This document shows positions 21,033 to 33,000 of a stretch of DNA of 64,000 bases, piece after piece. Position 1 is the stretch's first letter. The number at the start of each line of letters is the position of its first letter. The translations under genes and the position numbers were made by a program. The notes under the pieces were generated by a model, which saw only the letters and a list, made by a program, of their open reading frames with translations, did no database searches and had not been told where the DNA came from. The stretch comes from Capra hircus (lineage: Eukaryota > Chordata > Mammalia > Artiodactyla > Bovidae). The stretch lies in contig NC_030822.1 in the NCBI RefSeq assembly GCF_001704415.2, positions 53,437,345-53,501,344 of the forward strand. Reading direction: 5' to 3'.

Positions 21033-21160
21033 CTTTTTTAACGTGCAGATTCCGATTCTTTGGGTCTGAGGTGGGACCCATGACTCTGCATTTCTAAGGA
21101 GCTCCCAGGTGAGGCTGAGGATGTTGGTCCAGTAAGGCAGTGGTACCCAGGGAGGCTCTC
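21033..21160 (+). mobile_element. MER5A-like hAT DNA transposon remnant
   Basis: Contains gtgcagattccgattctttg, gggtctgaggtgggaccc and tgcatttctaaggagctccc, the order seen in MER5A, in sense with respect to that element. Non-autonomous fossil. Confidence 0.65.
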
Positions 21161-22418
21161 TGTAGCCTCAACTAACAATTCCAAAGGCAAAAGGAAACCA
21201 CCTTCCTTTGGATTATTTGTAACATTCTTCTGCCAGCAGGATAGAAAATTGAGTGTTGTCTAACGCAGTCTTCAGGGAAAAATGGCACTGGGTAGAAATG
21301 CTGAAAAAAGGGCCTCATTCCCCAGATAGCCCGTCTTCAACAGTGGTGTCTTGTTTTGCAGATTATTGATTACCTCTTTGAGTTTCTGCTTCCCAGGCTT
21401 TTATTGGCTCATGGGGCAAGGCATACCTTTTTGAAGCAGATGGGCATCTGGAAGCCCGGTTGAGCTGTGGGGAAGCTCGAGGTCTGCTCTCCTCCCAATT
21501 CTCCCTGCCAGGGTGCCTCTCCCCTGATCCAATGCCTTCTGACTCTTGGTCCTGGAGAGCTGAACTGGACAAAGTCTATACTAAGTCACAGGCTTGGCTT
21601 CTCTTAGCCAAATTCTGGATAGAGGCAAAGGAACTTTTGGATCTGTTTCTTAGATGTTCCCCCAGATAGAAGCTTTTGGACCCAGTGTGAGACCAAGTGA
21701 GCTGGGTAAGCAAGCAGCTTCCCTGGGCCTCACAGGCATGCTCAACAGCATTAAGAAAAAGGAGGAGGCCGGCTACATCAAACCAAAACTCTCCGCCTGA
21801 CATGTGCCTGCGGCAGCGTGGTGCTGCAGACTGGGACCGGGCTGAGGGGCTGGGAGGGAGCTGGGGCCCCTGGGCCAACGCCGGTGTACCCCTGTGAGCG
21901 CACCTGAGAGCCAGGCCAGTGCTGATGGCAAAGGCGGCCTGGGATCTTAGCGTTGTGGCCACCAGTAGACCCTTTTCTCCTAGGCTACCCCATCTCTCCT
22001 TCTCTGATTTCTCTTCCTTTGGGCTGTGAGCTCTGTGAAGGAGCCAGCTAGAGCCAGACTCTGGTGAAGTGAGAGAGGCACTTTGGTGACAGAGTCTCTG
22101 TAAGATCCAGGCACGGATAAGCACCTCTGGTGTGGAGAAGCTCAGAGGTCTTCTCCCCACACCTCTGCTTTCAGCAGCTGCCACCCAAATTTGACCCACT
22201 TCACTCCTCCTCAACCTAGGACGGCTTCAGTGGCCTGGGCTAGATTTCACTGCCTTCTTGATAATGTGGATGATGTCCCATCCCTCTCCAAATTCACTCA
22301 TTCATTCATTCAGGGTACCCCTGGGCAGCTAGGCAGCACCTGTGTCTGCTCTGAAATGAGCACTGTGCTGGCCTCTCATTTTATTCCTTTGTGCCCTGAC
22401 TCTTTCTGCATTCTGTTT

Positions 22419-22420
<2 letters not shown>

Positions 22421-22454
<34 letters not shown>
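22421..22454. repeat. (CA)17 microsatellite
   Basis: Seventeen uninterrupted CA units. Confidence 0.97.
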
Positions 22455-22457
<3 letters not shown>

Positions 22458-22660
22458 GCATCTTGCTTTATCTATTCTGGTTTTCTCTTCCCTGTGTCTC
22501 TAAACAACCCAAGGGAAGTTCTCGTGTCTCCTCCTCTTGGTAACAAGTGATATGGATTACTGGATATATGCAGTGTTTCACACAGACCTCAGCTTGAGTC
22601 CTGACTCCAACCCTGCCCTTAACTATTAATATCATAGGTAACTTAAGTGGGCTCAAGTTA

Positions 22661-24318
22661 AAGATGGGCTCAATAAAGACAGAAATGGTATGGACCTAAC
22701 AGAAGCAGAAGATATTAAGAAGAGGTGGCAAGAATACACAGAAGAACTGTACAAAAAAGATCTTCATGACCAAGATAATCACGATGGTCTGATCACTCAC
22801 CTAGAGCCAGACATCCTGGAATGTGAAGTCAAGTGGGCCTTAGAAAGCATCACTACGAACAAAGCTAGTGGAGGTGATGGCATTCCAGCTGAGCTATTTC
22901 AAATCCTGAAAGATGATGCTGTGAAAGTGCTGCACTCAATATGCCAGCAAATTTGGAAAACTCAGCAGTGGCCACAGGACTGGAAAAGGTCAGTTTTCAT
23001 TCCAATCCCAAAGAAAGGCAATGCCAAAGAATACTCAAACTACCGCACAGTTGCACTCATCTCACATGCTAGTAAAGTAATGCTCAAAATTCTGCAAGCC
23101 AGGCTTCAGCAATACGTGAACCGTGAACTTCCAGATGTTCAAGCTGGTTTTAGAAAAGGCAGAGGAACCAGAGATCAAATTGCCAACATCTGCTGGATCA
23201 TGGAAAAAGCAAGAGAGTTCTAGAAAAACATCTATTTCTGCTTTATTGACTATGCCAAAGCCTTTGACTGTGGATCACAATAAACTGTGGAAAATTCTGA
23301 AAGAGATGGGAATACCAGACCACCTGATCTGCCTCTTGAGAAACCTATATGCAGGTCAGGAAGCAACAGTTAGAACTGGACATGGAACAACAGACTGGTT
23401 CCAAATAGGAAAAGGAGTACTTCAAGGCTGTATATTGTCACCCTGCTTATTTAACTTCTATGCAGAGTACATCATGAGAAACGCTGGGCTGGAAGAAGCA
23501 GCAGCTGGAATCAAGATTGCCAGGAGAAATATCAATAACCTCAGATATGCAGATGACACCATGCTTATGGCAGAAAGTGAAGAGGAACTAAAGAGCCTCT
23601 TGATGAAATTGAAAGAGGAGAGTGGAAAAAGTTGGCTTAAAGCTCAGTATTCAGAAAACTAAGATCATGGAATCCAGTCCCATCACTTCATGGGAAATAG
23701 ATGGGGAAACAGTGGCTGACTTTATTTTTCTGGACTCCAAAATCACTATGGATGGTGATGGCAGCCGTGAACTTAAAAGACGCTTACTCCTTGGAAGGAA
23801 AGTTATGACCAAATTAGACAGTTTATTAAAAAGGAGAGATTATTTTGCCAGCAAAGGTCCATCTAGTCAAAGCTATGCTTTTTCCAGTAGTTATGTATGG
23901 ATGTGAGAGTTGGACTATAAAGAAAGCTGAGCGCCAAAGAATTGATGCTTTTGAACTGTGGTGTGGAGAAGACTCTTAAGAGTCCCTTGGACTGCAAGGA
24001 GATCCAACCAGTCCATCCTAAAGGAAATCCATTCTGGGTGTTCATTGGAAGGACTCATGTTGAAGCTGAAACTCCAATATTTTGGCCACCTGATGCGAAG
24101 AGGTGACTCATTTGAAAAGACCCTGATGCCGGGAAAGATTGAGGGCAGGAAGAGAAGGGGATGACAGAGGATGAGATGGTTGGATGGCATCACCGACGCA
24201 ATGGACATGAGTTTGAGTGAACTCTGGGAGTTGGTGATGGACAGGGAGGCCTGGCATGCTGCAGTTTATGGGGTCACAAAGATTCAGACACGACCGAGTG
24301 ACTGAACTGAACTGAACT
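22661..24318 (+). mobile_element. BovB LINE, 5' truncated, reverse transcriptase broken
   Basis: Sense BovB running from the start of the RT region to the ctgaactgaactgaac terminus. It encodes RT landmarks such as NKASGGDGIPAELF, QAGFRKGRGTRDQ, QGCILSPCLF and YADD (near 23550). The frame is broken by a stop at 23221 (a CAG-to-TAG change), a 2-base loss near 23268 (tttgactgtggatcac) and further changes after 23620, so it is inactive. The endonuclease half is absent. Confidence 0.93.
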
Positions 24319-25018
24319 TGAGAGGGTTAGGCCCTGTTGTCCTCTGTTTCCTCACTGCAATTAACAAAAAGAAAGAGAAAAGGATGAATTGAGAGAGCAG
24401 CATTGACACATATACACTGCTTATCTCAGGTGGCCTCAGCCTGCAATCGCTTGGAGGGAGGCTTGGGTTCCCAGCCACAGAGCGAGGCCAGGCTGTGGTG
24501 GTGAGTGCACCAGATTCTGGCCATTAGACCAGTGGTCAGTGACAAGGGGCCTGGCCCTTTGGCTTTGCAGAAAAGAATTTCCACACAGACAGAAAGTAGT
24601 GAAGCAAGTAGTTATCAAGAGGAAAAGAGAGTACAGGACGTGTGCATAGACACATGTGCAAACTCAGAGGGAAAGTCCTTGAACTGTGTTCCCATGGCAG
24701 GTAAAATCACTTACATGGGGCGTTTCTTCCTGTTTTCCTTTGGCCAATCTTTATTTTGATTTCCCTGATTCACAGTTTATATTTGGTATATCTCAGGATC
24801 CTTCCATGTGTGTACAGGTGTCTCTTAGCCAAGATGAATTCTACTACAAAGGCCTGTGGGTAGAGCATCCATTGACATCAATCCCCCTTTAACCTCCAAG
24901 GAGCTTTTCAGTGCACATGTGGTTGGGGAGGTCTCCTGACTTCAAGAATGAGAAGTACATTGTCTAGGCAGGGCCCAGCCTCCTCCCTTAATTGTCCTGC
25001 TCTCACAATATATTAGGG

Positions 25019-25178
25019 CTTCCCTAGTGGCTCAGACAGTAAAGAAGCTGCCTACAATGCAGGAGACCCAGGTTGGACCCCTGGGTTGAGAAGACCCCCT
25101 GGAAAAGGGAATGGCTACCCACTCCAGTATTCTTGCCTAGAGAACTCCATGAACTGAGGAATCTGGTGGGCTACAGTA
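25019..25178 (+). mobile_element. Bov-tA SINE, 3' truncated
   Basis: Starts gggcttccctagtggctcag and breaks off after ggtgggctacag, where an AT-rich block begins. Confidence 0.85.
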
Positions 25179-25480
25179 TTATATCATTTTTAGTATTGTA
25201 ATTATTGAACAACAGCATATAATTGTAATCCACTCATATAATTATTCATATATATTATGAATATTATATGAATACATAATTGTATATATTATTCATAATC
25301 ATATAATTATTGGACAACAACAATTATTATTGTTGTGTTAGTCACTCAGTTATGTCCCACTCTTTGCACCACCATGGACTGTAGCCCACCAGACTCTTCT
25401 GTCCATGGGATTCTGTGAAATTATATTATTTCACAGGGAATTATATTATTAATACTTATGTATATATTATATTATTATTC
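25179..25480. repeat. AT-rich, partly palindromic block
   Basis: About 300 bases dominated by TA, ATT and AAT, with repeated aattattgaacaac / aattattggacaac and several self-complementary stretches around 25238-25300. It encloses an antisense Bov-tA piece at 25325-25416. Confidence 0.75.
25325..25416 (-). mobile_element. Bov-tA SINE fragment
   Basis: Antisense BovA part only (ttgttgtgttagtcactcag to ctgtccatgggattct). The tRNA-derived head is missing. Confidence 0.8.
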
Positions 25481-25489
25481 CACAGGGAA

Positions 25490-25760
25490 TGAATCTCCAA
25501 TTGCTTTACCCTGGGGGGTGGGCATGCGTCTCCTTTTTCACTACCCTGTGTAAACTAGACAGCTAGTGGGAAGCTGCTGTATAACGCAGGGAGCTGAACT
25601 TGGTGCTCTGTGACAACCTAGAAGGCTGGGATGGGGGGAGGTGGGAGGGAGGCTCAAGAGGGAGAGGATATTTGTATACTGATTCTTGTTGTTGTATGGC
25701 AGAAACTAACACAACATTGTGAAGAAATTACACTCCAGTTAAAAAATAAACTTAAAAACA
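25490..25760 (+). mobile_element. Ruminant L1 3' end
   Basis: Sense L1 3' UTR: actagacagctagtgggaag, ctgtataacgcagggagctg, a gcagaaactaacacaacatt block and a final A-rich tail (ttaaaaaataaac). Confidence 0.85.
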
Positions 25761-25974
25761 AGAGAAGAAATCACTTCTTCCCGGCTTATAATGAGGTAGA
25801 GACTTGGTACAGAGTTAATACTCTAAGATGCAAGTGGCTCCCTCTTGGTTCTTCAGTGGCCCGTCACAAGTGCCTGTAGTGGCTGCATGAGTCTGTGTTC
25901 TCCTCAAATGTCTCCTTGGAAGAGTGGGTACTACACCCCAAGTTCTCTTACTTATGATTTTAGCTTTTTCCTTT

Positions 25975-26420
25975 TTTTTCCGAAGGAAGTACTTTCCAAC
26001 ATACACAACAGAAAAGTGAACATACAGTAAACCTTTGCACCCATCACTAGTTTCAACAATCAACAAAGACTACGTCTCCTGTGTCACCGACCTCCCCCCA
26101 TAATTTTTTTTCTTGGAATATTTTAAAGCAAATTTCATCCCTCCTATCATTTCAACTATAAACATTCCAGTGCGTATAACAGAAAAAAACATTAAAGAAC
26201 ATAACCACAATTTTTTTTATTACACCCCCAAAATGAAGTATTCTTCATTAATGTAATCTAACACCCAGTCCATATTTGTTTTCTCCCCAGTGATCTCAAC
26301 AATGTCTTTTTACTACTGATTTGATTGAATCAGGATTCCCCAAAAGTTCACATTACATTTGATTATAAGGTCTCCTAGACATTTTCACACCAATCTGCTG
26401 TTCTGTTTTCAGTGGAAATG
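25975..26420 (-). mobile_element. Old L1M fragment
   Basis: Antisense ancient L1 3' region: cccatcactagtttcaacaa, a ttttaaagcaaatttcatcc block, aacataaccacaa and ttgattgaatcaggattccc. Diverged. Confidence 0.65.
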
Positions 26421-26968
26421 CTAGAAAAATGAGGAAGTTCTTACTTCCTGAAAATCTCCCAGCCTACTTCCTGAAACCATTCCAAGTAAACAAATATTAT
26501 CATCTCCTTTTTTGGGTGTTTTTAAATGACAAAAAAGAATTCACCCCCAAAAAAGGATTCAGCAGCTTTGAGATAAGTGGGTTCCTCAAACAGCTTTCAA
26601 ACCCCAACAGTCATCCCAGTGAAGGAGAAAGGCAGGCTATACTTCAGTGCTGCTGTTGGAGGGACTTCTTTCTTTGCAGAAAGACTTTTTTATGCCCTCC
26701 CACCTGCTTTTCGAAATCCACTAACCACAAAATTTACTCCATCTACTTTTTTCTCTCTCCCTTCCACACTCCCTCTCTCTTTTTAGCAGCAACATACAAG
26801 CCGGCCATATTAGAGAGATGGAAATAAAGCTTCCTTAATGTTGTATGTGTCTTTGAAGTACATCTGTGCATTTTTTTTTTTTAGCATCTAACCATTCCTC
26901 CCTCGTAGCCCTCGGCCCCTCAAATCACCCTCTCCCCTATCCCACCCGACTAACATCTCAGTCTGAAA

Positions 26969-27038
26969 ATGCACAGAAATGCCTGGCTACCTCGCCCTGC
27001 CTTCAGTCTCACGGGGCTCAGTCTCTTTTTCTCTTTGG
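26969..27038 (+). CDS. SCN2B: SCN2B exon 1: start codon and signal peptide
   Basis: The ATG at 26969 opens MHRNAWLPRPAFSLTGLSLF and three more residues, then donor G|gtaagt at 27038/27039. The peptide is the SCN2B leader with a hydrophobic core (LTGLSLFFSL). The exon ends in phase 1 and completes the Val codon with exon 2. The sequence upstream is not CpG-rich. The transcription start is not visible; the 5' UTR may begin in the pyrimidine-rich stretch between 26880 and 26968 or further upstream. Confidence 0.92.
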
Positions 27039-30000
27039 GTAAGTTAGACTGCACATCTGCATGCTCCTGAGGGGTCCAGAAGTGCAGCTGCAACAGGAGG
27101 AGGATGGGGGCCGGGGGCAGGAAAGAAGACATTGCTTGCGCTTCCCTTGGTGTCCTTGGGGAGAGAGGTGCTGGGACTGGGGGACGGCATAATGCAGTCT
27201 GGGGGACCGCATAATGCTGGGGTGAGCTGGTCCCAGAAACGCTGGGTCAGGGGATCCGAGTGTTCCCCGGAGGTGTCAAGAGAAGTGATTTTTCTGTGGA
27301 TTTCCCTGAAATGGACCTGTGTGGGGGTGGGGGCAGAGGGTAGGTTGATCTGCAGAGCCTCTTCATGGATTTTTGCTTTCAGCTGCAGATGATCTGGGAC
27401 TTAATGTCTGTGAATCTTCAGAATCTGGCGGATTTAGGGTATTGAAGAGTATTCAGTGGTGGAGTAGGGGGCAGAAAGTTGAGTCTGGGTCTGGCTTCCT
27501 GGAAATCTGTACCACTGATTTGTTGCTGTGTGTAGGGGCGTAGGTGGGAAGCAGGCTTGAGGAATGATCTCGAAATTGGGATGAGAACTGCTGAAGCAGG
27601 CACTGATGAAGAAGCTCTCTGGCTTGGGCCAGATGGAGTGGAGGAGGGGTCAGGTGAAGGGATCAGGAGAAAAAAAAATCAACTCATGGACTGAGGGTGG
27701 TTGTGGCCCTTTAGATCATGTCTCCAAACTGCCCAGCACTGCCCCCACCACCCCGCTTGCAGACTGTCAAGAGATCCAAATGCTAATTTCATACCTGGCT
27801 TCTCATGGACTTCCTAGTGGGTAGGTGGGTGAGGGAGTTACTTGCAAACCTGCTGTCTAGGTAGTTTCACTTTTGCTCTTACACTTACTCATTGAGGGCA
27901 TAGCAATTGAGGATCCAGTCCAAGGGCTGTCAGTGGGAATATTCCCTATCACAAAGTCTCTCTCACTCCCTCTCTTTAACCCTCTTTCTCTCTCCTTCTC
28001 TGGCAAGCTGTGCTGGCTATTGGTGGCGCTAGAGTTAAAGAACCTGCCTGCCAATGCAGGAGACATAAAAGACACAAATTCAGTCCCTGGGTGGGGAAGA
28101 TCCCCTGGAGGAGGGCATGGCAACCCACTCCAGTATTCTTGCCTGGAGAATCCCATGGACAGAGGAAGCTGGCAGGCTACAGTCCATGGGGTCACAAAGA
28201 GTTGGACATGACTGAAGTGATTTAGCATACATGCTGGCTATTGGGCCGGAGTGCTAAACAGAGACAGCACAGGGCCCCTGGCAGCCTGCAAGGCAAATGA
28301 GCTTTGCTGGATTATTGGATGTATTAACAGTGTTACAGAAGCTAAGGTGGTAGAAAGAGCATGAGCCTTGGATTCCATCTGGGTTTAAAGCCACCTTTGT
28401 CATTTACTTCATATTATTGCGAAGTTACTCACCTCTTTCCTGGGTGAACTGAAGAATATCTACTGCCTGGGTGTTTTTGAGTCTGGCATACAGCAGATGC
28501 TCAATGATAGTTAACATTTATGAATGCTTTTCACATGCCCATGCACTGGGTATCTTGTTTAGTCCTGAGGCAGTCGGTAATCATGTGGGGTAGACATGCT
28601 GTGATTCTCATGCTGCTGCTGCTGCTGCTGCTGAGTCGCTTCAGTCGTGTCCGAGTCTGTGCGACCCCATAGACAGCAGCCCACCAGGCTCCCCCGTCCC
28701 TGGGATTCTCCAGGCAAGAACACTGGAGTGGGCTGCCATTTCCTTCTCCAATGCATGAAAGTGAAAAGTGAAAGTGAAGTCGCTCAGTCGTGCCCGACTC
28801 TGCGACCTCATGGACTGCAGCCTGCCACGCTCCTCCGTCCACGGGATTTTCCAGGCAAGAGTACTGGAGTGGGGTGCCATTGCCTTCTCCGTGATTCTTA
28901 TGTTGCAGATAGATAGGGAAACAGGCACAGATAAGTAACTTGCCCAATACGGTCACAGGAATAGTTTAAAGGGAGTTGAGATTTGGACCCTTGGTTGTTT
29001 GACTTCAGCCCATTCTTAACCACTGAACTTTACTGCCCCCCAATGTTTGAGAAATGGTACTGCTATGCTAAAAATGGGCTTCTGGGTTAGCTCAGCTGGT
29101 AAAGAATCAGCCTGGAACGCACTACACCCTGGTTTGATCCCTGGGTCAGGAAGATCCCGTGGAGAGCAGATAGGCTATCCACTCCAGTATTCTCGGGCTA
29201 CCCTGGTGGCTCAGACGGTAAAGAATCCGCCTGCAATGCGGGAGACCTGAGTTCGATCTGTGGGTTGGGAATATCTCCTGGAGGAGGAAATGGCAACTTA
29301 CTCCAATATTCTTGCCTGGAAAATCCAATGGACAGAGAAGCCTGGTGGGCTACAGTCCATGGGGTTGCAAAGAGTCAGACACAACTGAGCGACTAAGCAC
29401 AGCACATGCTAACAATAATTTGGATTAAAGAATCTTAAATATGGGCAAAAAGAGGGGAGCTGGGTGAGTGACCAGTGTATAAGGAGATGGGGAACAGGAC
29501 ACGCGGTCTCTTCCAGGAGTTAGAGAGAGCTTCCTGTGGGAAGGAGAGCCTTCCCTAAGTGAAAAAAGTGAAAGTGTTTGGGGGACCAGAACCAGGGTGT
29601 GGCTCAGGGGAAGATGGAGTCTGGGGTGAAGAAGTCAGGGTGTGGAGGCTGTGATGTGGTGGTGGGAGGAAACTAAAGCTTCTGCAAACCTGGATGTGGG
29701 GAGGATGCAAGAGTGAGGACCTTGAACTTGAACTTGGTTGGTGCTGTGATGAGGCATGCTCTGGCACTCCAAGGCCAAGGAGTCAGGTGGATAAGGAACT
29801 TTGATGGCTGTAGCAGCAATGGTCCCTGAGATGGAGGGATGCCACAAGTGAAGTGATAAGGGTGGGGCTATGACAGGGGCTGGGTTTGTGAGGATGACTA
29901 CAGAGCCGACAAAGGGGCAGGGGACAGCTGGTCAACCTGCTGGTTGGTCAACCTAAGACTAGTTCTCAGTTGGAAGCAATCCAATTGATTGATCTTTCCT

Positions 30001-33000
30001 AGAGTTTTTCTCAAGACCCTCAGCTCCGTAGTCACTGGACTGGTCACCAAAGTCTGGATTATGTTGTTCTTTAGTCACTAAATCGTGTCTGACTCTTTGG
30101 TGGACACTGTAGCCTGCCAGTCTCCTCTGTCCATGAGATTTTCCCAGGCAAGAATACTGGAGTGGGGTGCCATTTCCTTCTCCAGTGGATGTTCCCGACC
30201 CAGGGATTAAACCTGTGCTTGGCAGGTGGATTCTTCACCACTGAGCCACCTGGGAAGCCCCTGGGTCATATTAGGTGAGGCCTAGAAAGTGGAGTCTGGT
30301 CCTCACTCAAGCCCACTGTACATGAACACATGGGGGAAAAGGCCTTCCCTTCCCCCGACAGACTTTTATTGAGGGTCCACTGTGTGTCATTCACTGTTCT
30401 AAGTCCAGGGATGCCAAGATGGATAAGAATCAGCTCCACAGAGTCTCCTGAGGGATTTGGCAACATAAATAACAATGCCACATCACACGTGCTATAAAGC
30501 CACAGCAATGGTGATAGTAACAGCAGCTAACCTTTGGTGAGGCTGACCATGTACCAGGCACTGCCATGAGCTTTATGCTTTGGTATTTAATCCTCACAAC
30601 AGCCCTAGGAGGTGGGGCCTATTGTTGTCTCCCGTTTTACAGATGAGGAAGCTGAGGTGTTGGGAGGTGAACCATCTTGCCTGAGATCAGAGCAGGGTAC
30701 GAGAGCACTGGTCTTGGCCACGATACAGCTCTGCCTCCGGGTCTGGAAGGCTGGGGAGAAGGTTCAGGCACTGGGGAAGTGATGCCTTGTTAGCTGGGGT
30801 CTGCAGGATAAGCAGGAGGGCTCAGGTGTAGCAGGGTGAATGAGCGTCCCAATCTGGAGCAAAAACTTGTGCAAAGGCATGGAGGAGTGGAAGAAGGCGG
30901 TGTTTTCAGAAAAGTAATAACTCTGGAGAAGGGAATGGCAACCCACTCCAATATTCTTGCCTGGAGCACCCCATGGACAGAGAAGCCCAGGAGGATACAG
31001 TCCATGGGGTCACAAGAATTGGACGTAACTTAGCGACTAAACCACCACAAGAACCCTGGAGTCACTGGAGTGGAGGAAGTGTGGAGGGTTGGGAGGTGGA
31101 AACGAGGTTGGGATGCTGGTTGGCCCCAGATGGTAAAGGGCTTGGAAGCCCAGGAGCCTGGCCGAGGTCCTGAAAGTACCAGGGAGCCCGCGGTGGTTGG
31201 TGATGAGGGGTGATGAGGACAAGGCTCTCATGGCTGTTGGGAGTGGCCTGGCCTGGGAGGGGAGCCCTGAGGTGACGGGTCTAAATGGTGAGGCAGCCCG
31301 GAAGATGCACTGCATGTCACAGTTGCCTGCGAGTCAGGGGCGGCAGGAGGCCATGTGCTCCAGAAGGGTGGGAGGTAACTTCTCTGCTTAGACAAGCCTT
31401 TTTTTTTTTTTTTTTTAACCAAGAAAAAAATAATCTACCTCATAGACTGGAAGGAGGCATGAGGAGAATTAATTTCTAGTCTCTGTAGGAAAGTGTAGGT
31501 AATGAGCAAATGTTCATGATCTCTGCAGGATGGGCCATTGTATGACATGGGGCCCACGGTGCCCAGATGCGCCTAGGAGAAAATGAGGGGGTCTGGGCCC
31601 TGGTAATGTTTTTGAACTAAGCTCAAAAGCCACATCCTGACTGTACCCCTGTTGATCATATCCTTTCTGTGAGCTGGAATTCAGGAGACCCAGGCTCCAG
31701 ACCTGGTACCAAATGGGACAACCATGGGCTCCCTTTGTATGGTGCACGTGTGCTAAGTTGCTTCTGTCATGTCAGACTCTTTGTGGTCCTATAGCCCACC
31801 AGGCTCCTCTGTCCATGGGATTCTCCAGGCAAGAATACTGGAATGGGTTGCCATGCCCTCCGCCAGGGGTCTTCCCAACCCAGGGATCGAACCCACTTCT
31901 CTTACGTCTCCTGAATTGGCAGGCAGGTTCTTTACCACTAGTACCACCTGGGAAGCCCCCTCTTGTATGGAAGTTCATTTTAAATAAGACCATTCCCCTC
32001 TGTCCAGCCTGGGGGCTGACAGTTATGGCGCAGGACCTGCCTTGCAGACAGCAGGAGGCCTGGTCTCTGGGACCCCTTGGAACAAAACCCACACCCTCAT
32101 GCAGTCTCCACCCCTCGACCCTCTCTGTCTGGAGCCTGGCAGCCTGGGTTCCAATCTAGCTTTGTCACTTACTAGCTGTGAACTTGGGCTATTCATTTAA
32201 CTTCTTTGTGCTCCATTTCTTCACCTGGAAAGTGGGGTGGTCATAGGGCGATATCTGTAGGGTGCTTAAACAGAGCCTGGCACATGGTAAGGGCCTTGTT
32301 ATTATGAAGTCCTTTTGTGGCCTTAGCTGTGGATTCCGCTACTTTCCTGAAGCAGCAGAGTTCATCAGGAGCCCAGAAGTTTGCTCAGAGCTCTGCCTGC
32401 GTTGCATGATGACTTACTCATCTTTAAGGACTGCCTGGCTTGGTGAAAGGACGTTAAGACTTTGCCCTGAGCTGGGATCCTGGGAGGCCTCAGGTGGAAG
32501 TAGGCGCTGGAGAGGGAGTCAGGGACCATGACTCTGGCCCCGACTTGTCCCTATCCGCTGTGTGTCTTTCTCAGGCCTCCCTTTCCTTGTTGGTAAGATG
32601 ATGGAGCTGTATATGTTGATACAATTCCTGAGTTTCCCTCTCTGCAGTTGGGAATTGATGGTTGACTCTGGCCCCGGCTTGTCCCTATCCACTGTGTGTC
32701 TTTCTCAGGCCTCCCTTTCCTCGTTGGTAAGATGATGGAGCTGGATCTGTTGATACAATTCCTGAGTTTCCCTCTCTGTAGTTGGGAATTGACGGTTGAC
32801 CTCTCTGGCCGCTAGAGGGCACACGTGTCCGCCTGGTGCCTCCTACTGGACGTGCGGTAGGGATGCAGGAGGGACCCGCATTGCATCTCTGTCTGCCTCT
32901 CTCCGGCGGGCCAGAAAAGGCCCCTCGCTCCCCAGGGTCCCGACCTCCCCGAAGGGTGCTAGCTTCTTCAAGATGGAGGGGTTTCCTGGTAGGGTTCAAG

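Larger units (their letters stand above)
16331..26900. other. Intergenic region between JAML and SCN2B
   Basis: I see no exon with protein homology here. Listed separately are CHR SINEs, BovB copies, a (CA)n, L1 pieces and a MER5A. The stretches 17070-19245, 21160-22420 and 24320-25015 show no recognisable repeat or gene. Upstream regulatory sequence of SCN2B must lie toward the right end but has no visible hallmark. Confidence 0.6.

Noticed and set aside
21576..22214. A 212-codon open frame on the minus strand
   Set aside because: No recognisable domain, no splice context or conserved motif, Ser/Arg-rich composition; probably chance.
22690..23662. Long open frames that look like a reverse-transcriptase gene
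   Set aside because: They are BovB ORF2 with a stop and frameshift, 5' truncated and matched by another copy at 36 kb; retroposon sequence, not a host gene.
24500..24680. Possible ERV LTR (gaaaagaatttccacacag and following purine-rich sequence)
   Set aside because: Only a loose resemblance; no paired LTR, primer-binding site, TG...CA ends or coding remnant seen.
29080..29150. tRNA-like sequence gttagctcagctggtaaag
   Set aside because: It is the tRNA-derived head of a Bov-tA SINE, continuous with the BovA body, not a tRNA gene.
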